Below the pieces are notes generated by a model. That model did not search any database and was not told where the DNA came from. It saw only the letters and a program-made list of their open reading frames with translations. From Inquilinus limosus (lineage in GTDB: Bacteria > Pseudomonadota > Alphaproteobacteria > DSM-16000 > Inquilinaceae): DNA of 64,000 nt. Where the stretch lies: positions 26,816-90,815 of the forward strand of contig NZ_NHON01000004.1 in assembly GCF_002195995.1 (NCBI RefSeq). Reading direction: 5' to 3'. Position numbers and translations under genes: made by a program. Shown here in pieces: positions 34,426 to 43,110 of this stretch (positions are counted from its first letter, which is position 1; every line of letters begins with the position of its first letter).

Positions 34426-35745
34426 TCACCCGCGCGAGCGGCGCTCAAAGCCGATGCGGATGCGGTTCCACTCCTCGGTCGGCTGGAACAGGGTGCCGGG
34501 ATGGCGCAGCTGCGCCTCGACGGCCTCCTCGTTCAGCTCGACGCCCAGGCCCGGCGCATCCGGCACGGTGACGTAGCCGCCCTCGAGATAGTCGGGGTCG
34601 ATGCCGGTCACCAGCTCGCCCCAGTTCGGGTTGTCCAGCCCGTGATGCTCGACCGCGACGAGGCCGGAGATCGCGGCGCCGCAATGCACATTGGCCATCA
34701 GGCCTATGGGCGTGCAGCAGGCGTGCAGCGCCGTCGCCAGGCCGAAGCGCTCGCCGTAATCGGCGATGCGCTTGGTCTCCAGCATGCCGCCCGAGGTCAG
34801 CAGGTCCGGGTGCAGGATGTCGAAGGCGCGGGTCTCGATCGGCTCGCGGAACCCGTCCCAGAGATACAGCTCCTCGCCCGCCGCGACCGGGGTCAGCAGC
34901 GCGTCGGCCACCTTCTTGTGGCCGGCGAAATCATGCCAGGGCAGCGGGTCCTCGACCCAGGCTAGGTCGAACGGCTCCAGCGCATGGCCGAGACGGATCG
35001 CCTCGTCCGCGGTGACGAAGCCCTCGCCGAAATGGTCGATGCACAGCGAGATCTCGGGGCCCACCGCCTCGCGCACCGCGCGGACCACGTCGACCGCGGC
35101 GGCGATGCCCTTCTGGCTGAGCTTGATGCCCCGCCCGGCGCCCGGCGCGCGCCAGGCCTTGGCCAGGTCGTATTCATGCTTCGTCGCCTGGCCGACCAGG
35201 GCGCCGTCGACCGCGTTGAAGAAGCGCGGCGGCAGGTCGAACTTGATGAAGGTCAGGCCCAGCGCCTTGCGCCGCAGCACCGCCTCGACATACCCCTCCG
35301 GCGTCGGCTGGGCCGGGGCCGGCGTGTCGCCATAGATCCGCACCCGGTCGCGGTGCTTGCCGCCGAAGAACTGGTGGCAGGGCACGCCATAGGCCTTGCC
35401 GACCAGGTCCCACAGCGCGATCTCGATGCCGGAGACGCCGCCCCCTTCCCGCCCCCAATTGCCGTAGCGGCGCAGGGCCGAGAAGATCATGTCGACATTG
35501 CAGGGATTCTGCCCCAGCAGCATGGACTTGAACTGCAGGGCGTATTCGGCATGGCCGCCGTCGCGCACCTCGCCGAGGCCGGAGATGCCCTGGTTGGTGT
35601 CGATGCGGATGATCGGGTGATAGCCGCTGCCGACCACCACGGCGACCCGCAGATCGGTGATCTTGAGCTCGCTCGGCCGCGAATGGGTCGAGACCGCATC
35701 TTCGACCCGGCCGAGCGCCGCGCCGTCCAACTGTCCTGAGGCCAT
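34426..35745 (-). CDS. Mandelate racemase/enolase-superfamily sugar-acid dehydratase (first of three)
   Basis: Enzyme of 439 residues, somewhat longer than usual, with an N-terminal capping domain and a modified TIM barrel. The metal ligands are visible as Asp in LCIDHFGEGF, Glu in AWVEDPLPWHD and Glu in AAGEELYLWDG; a candidate catalytic His is in LHACCTPIGLMANVHC. IKFDL is at the end of the second barrel strand. Such enzymes dehydrate sugar acids to 2-keto-3-deoxy acids. The ATG at 35745 is preceded by GGAGGACGCC; the longer open frame upstream is a shadow. It diverges from the LacI gene at 35897, with an operator between. Confidence 0.88.
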   Translation of the reverse strand: MASGQLDGAALGRVEDAVSTHSRPSELKITDLRVAVVVGSGYHPIIRIDTNQGISGLGEVRDGGHAEYALQFKSMLLGQNPCNVDMIFSALRRYGNWGREGGGVSGIEIALWDLVGKAYGVPCHQFFGGKHRDRVRIYGDTPAPAQPTPEGYVEAVLRRKALGLTFIKFDLPPRFFNAVDGALVGQATKHEYDLAKAWRAPGAGRGIKLSQKGIAAAVDVVRAVREAVGPEISLCIDHFGEGFVTADEAIRLGHALEPFDLAWVEDPLPWHDFAGHKKVADALLTPVAAGEELYLWDGFREPIETRAFDILHPDLLTSGGMLETKRIADYGERFGLATALHACCTPIGLMANVHCGAAISGLVAVEHHGLDNPNWGELVTGIDPDYLEGGYVTVPDAPGLGVELNEEAVEAQLRHPGTLFQPTEEWNRIRIGFERRSRG

Positions 35746-35796
35746 GGCGTCCTCCCGCTCCAGTTTGCTGTTCGTTAGGTAATTTGCTATCATCAC

Positions 35797-35808
35797 CAAA
35801 CAAGTTGC
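35797..35808. promoter_or_regulatory. LacI-type operator, site 1 of 3
   Basis: CAAACAAGTTGC lies in the divergent gap between the dehydratase (start 35745) and the LacI gene (start 35897). It matches the palindrome GCAAC-AA-GTTGC in 10 of 12 positions; sites 2 and 3 lie at 37058 and 38433. Its repetition before each transcription unit supports a local regulon. Confidence 0.6.
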
Positions 35809-35896
35809 GCAAGCCGATGCGGTGGCATGGGACGATGTTGACGGCGGAACCAGCGCTGCGGCAGAAGATGCGGCCCAAACAGGAGCGCAACCCCGC

Positions 35897-36925
35897 ATGA
35901 GTTCAGGCCGCGTCACCATCCAGGACATTGCCGACCGGCTCGGCATCTCGAAGTTCTCGGTGTCCCGCGCCCTGTCCGGGAAATCCGGCGTCGGCGAGGC
36001 CACGCGCAGCCGGGTGCTGCGCGCCGCCCACGCGCTGGGATATCGCCGCAACCACGAGTTGCCGGCCACGCACCGCCAGATCCTGTTCATCCGGCAGGAG
36101 ATCGACCCGGTCGCCAGCGAGCTGTGGCTGAACATGCTGCATGGCGCCGAGCGCGAGGGCGAGCGGCTGGGCTTCGCGATCGTGCCGCGCCAGGCCCGGC
36201 ATCTGGCCGAGGGCGGGCCGCTGGACGAGTCGGTGGCCGGGCTGATCCTGGCGGTGCCGCGGCCGCAGGAGATCTCGGCCCTCGCCGCCCGCACCGGGCT
36301 GCCGGTGGCCTGCGCCACCTATGTCGGCGCGATGGAGCGGATCGACCAGGTCACCGGCGCCGACTGGGAGGCCGGGGCCGGCGTCGCCCGGTTGCTGCTC
36401 GGCCTCGGCCACAGGGTCGTCGCCTTCGTCCATGGCAGCACCCTGCCCGCCGGCCGGGCCGAGCGCTTCCGCGGCTTCCGCGACGGCATGTTGGAGGCGC
36501 CGGACACCACGGTCGAGGACATCGTCTTCGACGAGGCTGAGGGCTTCCGCGACGCCTTCCTGGCGTACCTCCGGCGCGGCGGCGCGCCGACGGCGCTGTT
36601 CTGCGCCCATGACGGCATCGCCGTGAACGTGATCTCGGACCTGCTGCGTCTCGGAATCCGGGTGCCGGAGGATATCTCGGTGGTCGGCTTCAACGACTTC
36701 GCCGCCGCCTCGCAGGTGTCGCCGCGGCTGACCACGGTGCGGACGCCGCAGGTCGAGATCGGCGCCGCCATGGTGCGCTGCATCGCGGACCGCCTGGGCG
36801 ACGCCGAGGCCGCCGCGCGGCCGCCGGTGCGCCTGGCGCTGGTGGCCGAGATCGTCACCCGCGCCTCGACCGGCCCGGCCGCACCGACGGCCTGGCTGGC
36901 GCCGGTGCTGAAGCGGGCGAAGTAA
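35897..36925 (+). CDS. LacI-family transcriptional repressor of the sugar-acid locus
   Basis: Repressor of 342 residues. The helix-turn-helix is VTIQDIADRLGISKFSVSRA at residues 6-25, followed by GYRRN and a shortened hinge. The core includes GLGHRVVAFVHGSTLPAGRA, ALFCAHDGIAVNVISDLLRL and the family motif DISVVGFNDFAAASQVSPRL. It diverges from the dehydratase and precedes a second enolase-superfamily gene. The 12-bp motif repeated at 35797, 37058 and 38433 is the likely operator. Confidence 0.93.
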   Translation: MSSGRVTIQDIADRLGISKFSVSRALSGKSGVGEATRSRVLRAAHALGYRRNHELPATHRQILFIRQEIDPVASELWLNMLHGAEREGERLGFAIVPRQARHLAEGGPLDESVAGLILAVPRPQEISALAARTGLPVACATYVGAMERIDQVTGADWEAGAGVARLLLGLGHRVVAFVHGSTLPAGRAERFRGFRDGMLEAPDTTVEDIVFDEAEGFRDAFLAYLRRGGAPTALFCAHDGIAVNVISDLLRLGIRVPEDISVVGFNDFAAASQVSPRLTTVRTPQVEIGAAMVRCIADRLGDAEAAARPPVRLALVAEIVTRASTGPAAPTAWLAPVLKRAK

Positions 36926-36943
36926 TCCTTCCCGCCCCTCACC

Positions 36944-37028
36944 GTCATTGCGAGGAGGCGAAGCCGACGAAGCAATCCAGGGGCCGTGCGCACCGGCCCC
37001 TGGATTGCTTCGCTGCGCTCGCAATGAC
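36944..37028. repeat. Dispersed palindromic repeat, type A variant
   Basis: Imperfect 85-bp palindrome opening GTCATTGCGAGGAGGCGAAG and closing GCTCGCAATGAC, with AAGCAATCCAGGGGCC and CCCCTGGATTGCTT inner arms. It resembles the copies at 8601 and 51308. It lies just after the LacI gene and upstream of operator site 2. Confidence 0.9.
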
Positions 37029-37057
37029 GGTTTTGAATATTCTCGGGAGAGCCGCAC

Positions 37058-37069
37058 CTAACAAGTTGC
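37058..37069. promoter_or_regulatory. LacI-type operator, site 2 of 3, overlapping a candidate -35 box
   Basis: CTAACAAGTTGC matches the GCAAC-AA-GTTGC palindrome in 10 of 12 positions. A possible promoter overlaps it: TTGCAA at 37066-37071 and TAGGCT at 37088-37093, spaced 16 bp. The -10 hexamer is the same as that proposed at site 3. GAATATTCTCGG occurs upstream at 37035 and again at 38401 before site 3. Confidence 0.55.
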
Positions 37070-37191
37070 AATGACTCTTGCCTGTGTTAGGCTCCCCCAT
37101 CGACTGCCTAGATCGGACATAAAAAGGGCAGCGGAGGAAACAACCGGGTGGGCGGCGACGCCCGTCCCCGACCAAGCGGGGCGCCCAGACC

Positions 37192-38388
37192 ATGAAGATC
37201 ACCGATCTGAAATGCGCCGTGATCGGCAAGAACCCGATCGTGCGCATCGTCACCGACCAGGGCCTCAGCGGCTATGGCGAGGTCGAATCCTACAAGCCGT
37301 ATCTGAAGCCGCACATCCTGCATTTCCGCGACGCCTTGATCGGCGCCGACCCGACGCTGGTCGAGCAGACCATGATGCGGATCCGCCAGCGCGGCGCGTT
37401 CAAGCCCTGGGGCGCGGCAGTCAGCGCCATCGAGATGGCGCTGTGGGACGTCGCCGGCAAGGCGGCCGGCCTGCCTGTGCACAAGCTGCTGGGGGGCAAG
37501 GTGCGCGACCATGTGCGGGTCTATAACGGCTCGCTGCGGGTGCCGATGGCCGGCTACGACCCCGAGCACTACGCCGCGGACGCCCAGCGCCAGATGGCCC
37601 TGCCCGAGGGCTTCACCATGATCAAGCAGGCGGTCGGCTTCCACAGCCCGATGAAGCGCGAGGTGCCGGATTTCTTCTACGGCACGCCGGGGCAGAGCGT
37701 CTTCCACGGCTCGCTCGATTCCGGGCTGATGACCGAGCGCGGGATGAAGCACATCGTCGCCTGCGTCGCGGCGATGAAGGAGGTGCTGGGTGACAAGGTG
37801 GCGCTGGCGCTGGATTGCGGGCCGGGCTGGACCGTGCCGGACGCGATCCGCTTCGCCCGCGCGGTCGAGGAGTACAACCTGCTCTGGCTCGAGGACCTGA
37901 TCACCGGCGACTACGTGCCCTATGTCAACGCCGACGTGTATCGCGAGGTGACGCGCGCCACCTCGACCCCGATCCACACCGGCGAGCAGATCTATCTGCG
38001 CCAGAATTTCAAGGCGCTGATCGAGGGCCATGCGGTCAACGTGGTCGGCCCCGACCCCTGCGACGTCGGCGGCATCGCCGAGCTGAAATGGATCGCCGAG
38101 TACGCCAATCTGCACGGCATCCTGATGGCGCCGCACGGCACCGGCAACGGCCTTTTGGGCCTGGCCGCGCTGGTCCAGGTCTCGGCCACGCTGCCGAACA
38201 ACTTCATCGCCTTCGAGTATCCGAGCGGCAACCCGGCCTGGTGGTACGACATCGTCGACGGCCTGCCCAACCCGATCGTGCGCAACGGGCTGATCGAGGT
38301 CTGGGACCGGCCCGGCATGGGCGTCGACATCAACCCCGAACGGGCCCGGCAGTACCTGACGGACGAGGACAGGGCATTCTTCGACTGA
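37192..38388 (+). CDS. Mandelate racemase/enolase-superfamily sugar-acid dehydratase (second of three)
   Basis: Enzyme of 398 residues starting MKITDLKCAVIGKNPIVRIV, the usual capping-domain opening. Metal ligands appear in LALDCGPGWT (Asp), LLWLEDLITGD (Glu) and HTGEQIYLRQ (Glu); the candidate catalytic His is in LMAPHGTGNGLLG. Galactonate-dehydratase-like members share this layout, but the substrate cannot be fixed from sequence reading. The gene is alone between operator sites 2 and 3, 141 bp before the importer binding protein. Confidence 0.9.
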   Translation: MKITDLKCAVIGKNPIVRIVTDQGLSGYGEVESYKPYLKPHILHFRDALIGADPTLVEQTMMRIRQRGAFKPWGAAVSAIEMALWDVAGKAAGLPVHKLLGGKVRDHVRVYNGSLRVPMAGYDPEHYAADAQRQMALPEGFTMIKQAVGFHSPMKREVPDFFYGTPGQSVFHGSLDSGLMTERGMKHIVACVAAMKEVLGDKVALALDCGPGWTVPDAIRFARAVEEYNLLWLEDLITGDYVPYVNADVYREVTRATSTPIHTGEQIYLRQNFKALIEGHAVNVVGPDPCDVGGIAELKWIAEYANLHGILMAPHGTGNGLLGLAALVQVSATLPNNFIAFEYPSGNPAWWYDIVDGLPNPIVRNGLIEVWDRPGMGVDINPERARQYLTDEDRAFFD

Positions 38389-38432
38389 GCGACGGCCGAG
38401 GAATATTCTCGGCTAACAACATAACAAAAGCC

Positions 38433-38444
38433 GCAACTTGTTGC
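38433..38444. promoter_or_regulatory. LacI-type operator, site 3 of 3 (perfect arms)
   Basis: GCAACTTGTTGC has perfect GCAAC and GTTGC arms around a two-base centre and is the reverse-strand form of sites 1 and 2. It lies 9 bp upstream of a candidate -35 box and upstream of the sugar importer operon starting at 38530. Confidence 0.65.
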
Positions 38445-38453
38445 GCATCATCC

Positions 38454-38483
38454 TTGACGCGTTTTGTCCCCGCCGCCTAGGCT
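38454..38483 (+). promoter_or_regulatory. Candidate sigma-70-type promoter for the sugar importer operon
   Basis: TTGACG (38454-38459) and TAGGCT (38478-38483) are spaced by 18 bp, directly after operator site 3 and 47 bp before the start codon. Read by eye only. Confidence 0.4.
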
Positions 38484-38529
38484 GACCGGAACTCGCAGAC
38501 GACAGGCGAGGCCATTGGGAGGACCGCTC

Positions 38530-40035
38530 ATGACCAAGCCTCATGCAGGTGACCTCTTTCCCCATGCCGTCGACCGACGCCGCTTCCTCGGCTATGCCGC
38601 CGGGGCCGGCGCGCTGGCCGCGGGGCTGGGCCCGCTCCGCGCCCTGGCGCAGGACACGGGCATCGACACCGCCAACTGGACGCCGGACTACATCAGCAGC
38701 ATCGCCGGCACGATGGAGGTCGACACCGCGGCCGAATGCGCCAAGGTGGTGCCGCTCGACTACAAGGGCCGGCTGACCTACTGGTATGTCGGGCCGAACG
38801 AGGCGTCGCCGCAGGTCGACCACGACATCGACGCCCAGTTCTGGGACACCTTCGCCAAGACCTATCCCAACATCACGGTCGAGAAGCAGAATCTCGACTA
38901 CAACCAGATGCTGAACAAGCTGCGCGCCGCGGCGCTGGGCAATGCCGCGCCGATGGCGGCGAAACTACCGATCCTGTGGGGCGTGGAGTTCGCGGCCAAG
39001 GGCCAGCTGAGCGAGCTGTCGCCCGAGCTGGTCGGCCACCGCACCGCCGATTTCTGGCCCGGGGCGATGAAGTCGGTGACCTGGAAGGACAAGACCTACG
39101 GGGTGCCGACCAACAACGAGACCATGGCGCTGATCTGGAACGCCGGGATCTTCAAGGAGGCCGGCCTCGACCCCGAGAGCCCGCCGGCGACCTGGGACGA
39201 CCTGGTCGCCTATTCCAAGCAGATCAAGGACAAGACCGGCAAGAACGGCTACGGCCTGGTGGCCCGCAGCAATGCCGGCAACACGCCGTTCCGCTTCATG
39301 CCGCAGCTCTGGGCCTATGGCGGCGGCGCGCTGGACGAGGCCGAGGCCAGCCCGACCTACAAGACCGTCTATATCAACAATGACGGGTCCAAGGCCGCGC
39401 TGCAGGCGTCCTACGACATGTATGTCCGGGACAAGTCGGTGCCGACCTCGGCCCTGACCAACACCCAGACCGAGAACCAGGACCCGTTCATCGCCGGCCA
39501 GCTGGCGATGATGATCAGCCACCCGATCGAATACGCCACCATGCTGGACCGCGCCAAGAAGGCGACCGGCGCCGACAAGCAGATCGCCGACGCGGTGGTG
39601 GCCAACATGCGCTACGGGCTGATCCCGAAGGGGCCGGCGCGGCGCGCCGTGGTGTTCGGCGGCTCCAACGACCACATCTTCCACCCCGACGTGGTCGATG
39701 GCGGGCTGGACATGGACGCCGCCCGCGCCCTGATCGCCTTCGCCACCGGGCCGGAATGGTCGACCAAGGTGTCCTGGGTCGGGTCGAACCCCGGCAACAC
39801 CCGCGGCTTCCGCACCAAGTGGATGAAGCAGCGGCTGGACGAGATCAAGTTTCTGAACGTCACCACCTCGATGCTGCCGAGCGGGATCCCGTTCCCGGTG
39901 ATCCCGGAATCGGCGGAGATCATGAACATTATCGTCCCGGACATGATGCAGAACGCGCTGACCGGGAAGATGACCGTGGCCGACGCGGCCGACGACGCCG
40001 CCAAGAAGATCGACGAGCTGCTGTCGGGGCTCTAG
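38530..40035 (+). CDS. Sugar ABC importer binding protein with Tat leader
   Basis: Solute-binding protein of 501 residues. The leader DRRRFLGYAAGAGALAAGLG is a twin-arginine type signal, ending near LRALAQDT. Family 1 features include KLRAAALGNAAPMAAKLPIL and TYGVPTNNETMALIWNAGIF (about residue 192), with AYGGGALDEAEASPTYKTVY and late SWVGSNPGNTRGFRTKWM. The ATG at 38530 follows TTGGGAGGACCGCTC. It is first in a five-gene importer and catabolic operon (38530-44283). Confidence 0.92.
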   Translation: MTKPHAGDLFPHAVDRRRFLGYAAGAGALAAGLGPLRALAQDTGIDTANWTPDYISSIAGTMEVDTAAECAKVVPLDYKGRLTYWYVGPNEASPQVDHDIDAQFWDTFAKTYPNITVEKQNLDYNQMLNKLRAAALGNAAPMAAKLPILWGVEFAAKGQLSELSPELVGHRTADFWPGAMKSVTWKDKTYGVPTNNETMALIWNAGIFKEAGLDPESPPATWDDLVAYSKQIKDKTGKNGYGLVARSNAGNTPFRFMPQLWAYGGGALDEAEASPTYKTVYINNDGSKAALQASYDMYVRDKSVPTSALTNTQTENQDPFIAGQLAMMISHPIEYATMLDRAKKATGADKQIADAVVANMRYGLIPKGPARRAVVFGGSNDHIFHPDVVDGGLDMDAARALIAFATGPEWSTKVSWVGSNPGNTRGFRTKWMKQRLDEIKFLNVTTSMLPSGIPFPVIPESAEIMNIIVPDMMQNALTGKMTVADAADDAAKKIDELLSGL

Positions 40036-40110
40036 CGCCCCGCGTCCCGCACCCGGCCGGAGCCCGCGGGCACCGGCCGGCCCCTTTCCCCCACCGAGGA
40101 GAAATCGGGC

Positions 40111-41070
40111 GTGACCATGGCTGCCGCGCAGGAGGATGCGCCCAGGACGCGGGCGGCGCCTCGCCCCCGTCCCGGTCTGATGCGGCGCATCATCCGCCAC
40201 CGGGCCGACTACCTCTACATCCTGCCGGCCTTCGCGGTGATGCTGCTGGTGATCGGCTACCCGATCTACGACACGGTCTACCTGTCCTTCTTCAACACCC
40301 CGCCCAGCCTGGCGATGGCCGACAAGACCTATGTCGGCCTCGATAACTACAGCCGCATCCTGACCAGCGACAGCTTCCGCGAGGTCACGGTCAACACCCT
40401 GATCTGGACGGTGTTCTCGACCTTTTTTGCCTTCGTGCTCGGGCTGGGCGCGGCGCTGTCGCTGAACACCTACTTCGCTGGCCGCGGCCTGCTGCGCGGG
40501 CTGTTCCTGATCCCCTACGTGATCAGCGCGGTCGCCGCCTCCTATGTCTGGCGCTGGCTGTATCACAGCGATTTCGGCGTGTTCGGCGCGCTGTCGGTGG
40601 CCTTCGGCATCACCGACACGCCGATCAACTTCCTGGACAACGTCCACACCTCGCTGCCGTCGCTGATCGTGGTCAATGTCTGGAAGGAGTTTCCCTTCGC
40701 CATGATCATGCTGCTGGCCGGGCTTCAGACCGTGCCGGACGAGCTGCACCGCGCCGCCAGGGTCGATGGCGCCGGCACCTGGCAGCGCTTCTGGCACATC
40801 ACCATGCCGCATCTGAAGGGGGTGACGCTGGTGACCGTGCTGCTGCTGCTGGTCACCAACCTGAACGGCTTCACCATCCCCTGGATCATGACCGGCGGCG
40901 GTCCGGCCGGATCATCCGACATCTGGATCACCCAGATCTACCAGCTGGCCTTCGGCCGCATCCGCTTCGGCCTCGCCTCGGCCTATTCGGTGATCCTGTT
41001 CGTGGTGATGATGGGCCTCGGCTACTTCTACGTCCGGGCGCTGACCCAGGGCGAGAGGAGGCCGGAATGA
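40111..41070 (+). CDS. Sugar ABC importer permease, MalF/UgpA type (third sugar importer)
   Basis: Permease of 319 residues with first membrane segment YLYILPAFAVMLLVIGYPIY (about residue 34), the coupling loop LHRAARVDGAGTWQRFWHIT and WIMTGGGPAGSSDIWITQI. The start is ambiguous: a GTG at 40111 is nine bases from GAGGAG, while an ATG at 40117 is 15 bases away, so I favour the GTG. It overlaps the next permease by four bases. Confidence 0.93.
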   Translation: MTMAAAQEDAPRTRAAPRPRPGLMRRIIRHRADYLYILPAFAVMLLVIGYPIYDTVYLSFFNTPPSLAMADKTYVGLDNYSRILTSDSFREVTVNTLIWTVFSTFFAFVLGLGAALSLNTYFAGRGLLRGLFLIPYVISAVAASYVWRWLYHSDFGVFGALSVAFGITDTPINFLDNVHTSLPSLIVVNVWKEFPFAMIMLLAGLQTVPDELHRAARVDGAGTWQRFWHITMPHLKGVTLVTVLLLLVTNLNGFTIPWIMTGGGPAGSSDIWITQIYQLAFGRIRFGLASAYSVILFVVMMGLGYFYVRALTQGERRPE

Positions 41071-41957
41071 GCGCCGTGACCCTGGAGCGGCCCGCAGCCC
41101 CGAAGCGTCGCCGGGGCAAGGCCGGCGGCTGGGGCGCGGCCCGCATCGTCTATCTGGTCCTGCTCGGCATCTTCACCGTGCTGCCGATGGCCTGGATGCT
41201 GCTGACCTCGGTGAAGACCCAGTTCGCGGCGCTGCAATACCCGCCGGAATGGATCCCGTCGAATCCGACGCTGGAGCAGTATGCGCGGCTGCTGTCCCCC
41301 GCCAACGAGGTCGGGCAGGAATTCCTGCACTACCTGCTGAACAGCATCATGGTGTCGACCGCGACCACGATCCTCGGCGTCGCCATCGCGGTGCCGGCGG
41401 CCTATGCCTTCTCCCGCTTCCGCTTCCCTGGCCGCAAGCTCTTGTTCTACGCCGTGCTGGTGCGGAACATGTTCCCGGCCGTGGTCTTCCTGATGCCGCT
41501 GTTCATCATGATGAAGTGGATGGGGCTGGTGAACACGGCGGGGTCGCTGATCCTGACCTACCTGACCTTCGGCCTGCCGCTGTCGATCTGGCTGCTGAAG
41601 GGCTTCTACGACAACATCCCGCCGCAGCTGGAGCAGGCGGCGCGGATCGACGGCGCCACGCGGTTCCAGGCCTTCCTGTTCGTGGTGATGCCGCTGTCCA
41701 CGCCCGGCATCATCGCCACCGCGATCTATTCCTTCGTCCTGGCGTGGAACGAATACGTCTATGCCCTGACCTTCATCAACGACAAGAGCAAGCTGACGCT
41801 GCCGGTCGGGCTGGAGCGCTTCTTCACCGAATACGCGACCAACTGGCCGGGGCTGATGGCGGCGTCGTTCATCATGAGCGTGCCGGTCGTCGTGCTGTTC
41901 CTGGTCCTGCAGAAATACTTCGTCCGCGCGCTAACCGAGGGCGCGGTCAAGTCCTGA
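41067..41957 (+). CDS. Sugar ABC importer permease, MalG/UgpE type (third sugar importer)
   Basis: Permease of 296 residues. It shows FTVLPMAWMLLTSVKTQFAA, VPAAYAFSRFRFPGRKLLFY (about residue 110), the coupling loop LEQAARIDGATRFQAFLFVV (about residue 189), WNEYVYALTFI, and the terminal VRALTEGAVKS. The ATGA overlap with the partner permease and the 16-bp gap to the ATPase gene mark a single transcript. Confidence 0.94.
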   Translation: MSAVTLERPAAPKRRRGKAGGWGAARIVYLVLLGIFTVLPMAWMLLTSVKTQFAALQYPPEWIPSNPTLEQYARLLSPANEVGQEFLHYLLNSIMVSTATTILGVAIAVPAAYAFSRFRFPGRKLLFYAVLVRNMFPAVVFLMPLFIMMKWMGLVNTAGSLILTYLTFGLPLSIWLLKGFYDNIPPQLEQAARIDGATRFQAFLFVVMPLSTPGIIATAIYSFVLAWNEYVYALTFINDKSKLTLPVGLERFFTEYATNWPGLMAASFIMSVPVVVLFLVLQKYFVRALTEGAVKS

Positions 41958-41973
41958 ACGAGAAGGGGAGCTT

Positions 41974-43065
41974 ATGGCCCAGGTGGTCCTGCGGGACGTG
42001 GTCAAGCGCTATGGCGACCTGACCGTCGTCGACCATGTCTCGCTGACGGTCGAGGACGGCGAGTTCGTGGCCCTGGTCGGCCCGTCCGGTTGCGGCAAGA
42101 CGACGACGTTGAACCTGGTGGCCGGGCTGATCGAGCTGAGCGACGGCGACATCCAGATCGGCGACCGGCTGGTCAACGAGCTGGACCCGAAGGACCGGGA
42201 CATCGCCATGGTGTTCCAGAACTACGCGCTGTACCCGAACAAGACGATCTTCAAGAACCTGGCCTTCCCGCTGAAGATGCGAAAGCTGCCGGCCGCGGAG
42301 ATCGAGACCAAGGTCCGGGCCGCGGCCAAGCTGCTGGACATCGAGCACCTGCTGGAGCGGCGGCCGCGCGAGCTGTCGGGCGGGCAGCAGCAGCGCGTGG
42401 CGCTGGGCCGGGCCCTGGTGCGCGACCCGCGCGTGTTCCTGATGGACGAGCCGCTGTCGAACCTGGACGCCAAGCTGCGCACCCAGATGCGGTCGGAGCT
42501 GAAGCGCTTCCACCAGGATTTGAAGGCGACCGTGATCTACGTCACCCACGACCAGATGGAAGCCGTCACCATGGCCGACAAGATGGCGGTGATGAGCGGC
42601 GGCGTGCTGCAGCAATACGACACGCCGGAGCGGGTGTTCGAGAACCCGGTCAACACCTTCGTCGCCGGCTTCGTCGGCAGCCCGGCGATGAACCTGGTCC
42701 GCGCCCGCGTGGCCGGCGACGGCGCCGCGATCGAGAGCCCGGATGGCTGGCGCTGCGCCCTGTCCGACGCCAATGCCCGCAAGGCCCGGGCCGCGACCGA
42801 CGGCGAGATCGTGCTGGGCGCCCGCCACAGCACCATCCGGCTGCACCGCGAGGAAGCGCCGGGCGCGGTCGCGGGCCGCGTCTACACGGTCGAGCCGACC
42901 GGCGACATCACCTACGCCCATGTCCATCTCGGCTCCGCGACGCTGGTGGTCAGCGTCACGCCGGATGTGAAGCTGGGGATCGACCAGCCGGTCTGGCTCG
43001 AATTCGACCAGCAGAAGCTGCACCTGTTCGACGGCAAGACCGGGCACGCGCTGCCGGCTGCCTGA
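41974..43065 (+). CDS. Sugar ABC importer ATP-binding protein, MalK/UgpC/MsmK type
   Basis: ATPase of 363 residues. Walker A is GPSGCGKTT (about residues 37-45), the Q loop MVFQNYALYPNKTI, signature ELSGGQQQRVALG, Walker B VFLMDEPLSNLDA and switch YVTHDQMEAVTMADK. A C-terminal regulatory beta domain follows from about residue 235, ending VWLEFDQQKLHLFDGKTG. This is the only CUT1-type ATPase in the window although there are three sugar permease pairs, so it may be shared, as MsmK-type ATPases are in other bacteria (inference). Confidence 0.95.
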   Translation: MAQVVLRDVVKRYGDLTVVDHVSLTVEDGEFVALVGPSGCGKTTTLNLVAGLIELSDGDIQIGDRLVNELDPKDRDIAMVFQNYALYPNKTIFKNLAFPLKMRKLPAAEIETKVRAAAKLLDIEHLLERRPRELSGGQQQRVALGRALVRDPRVFLMDEPLSNLDAKLRTQMRSELKRFHQDLKATVIYVTHDQMEAVTMADKMAVMSGGVLQQYDTPERVFENPVNTFVAGFVGSPAMNLVRARVAGDGAAIESPDGWRCALSDANARKARAATDGEIVLGARHSTIRLHREEAPGAVAGRVYTVEPTGDITYAHVHLGSATLVVSVTPDVKLGIDQPVWLEFDQQKLHLFDGKTGHALPAA

Positions 43066-43110
43066 CCCATCACCGGCCACGTCCAGCGGGCCGGCTCTCG
43101 GAGGGAAGAC

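Noticed and set aside
34426..36318. A 630-codon frame extending the dehydratase upstream
   Set aside because: The extension overlaps the LacI gene antisense and the divergent promoter; family sequence begins only at the ATG at 35745.
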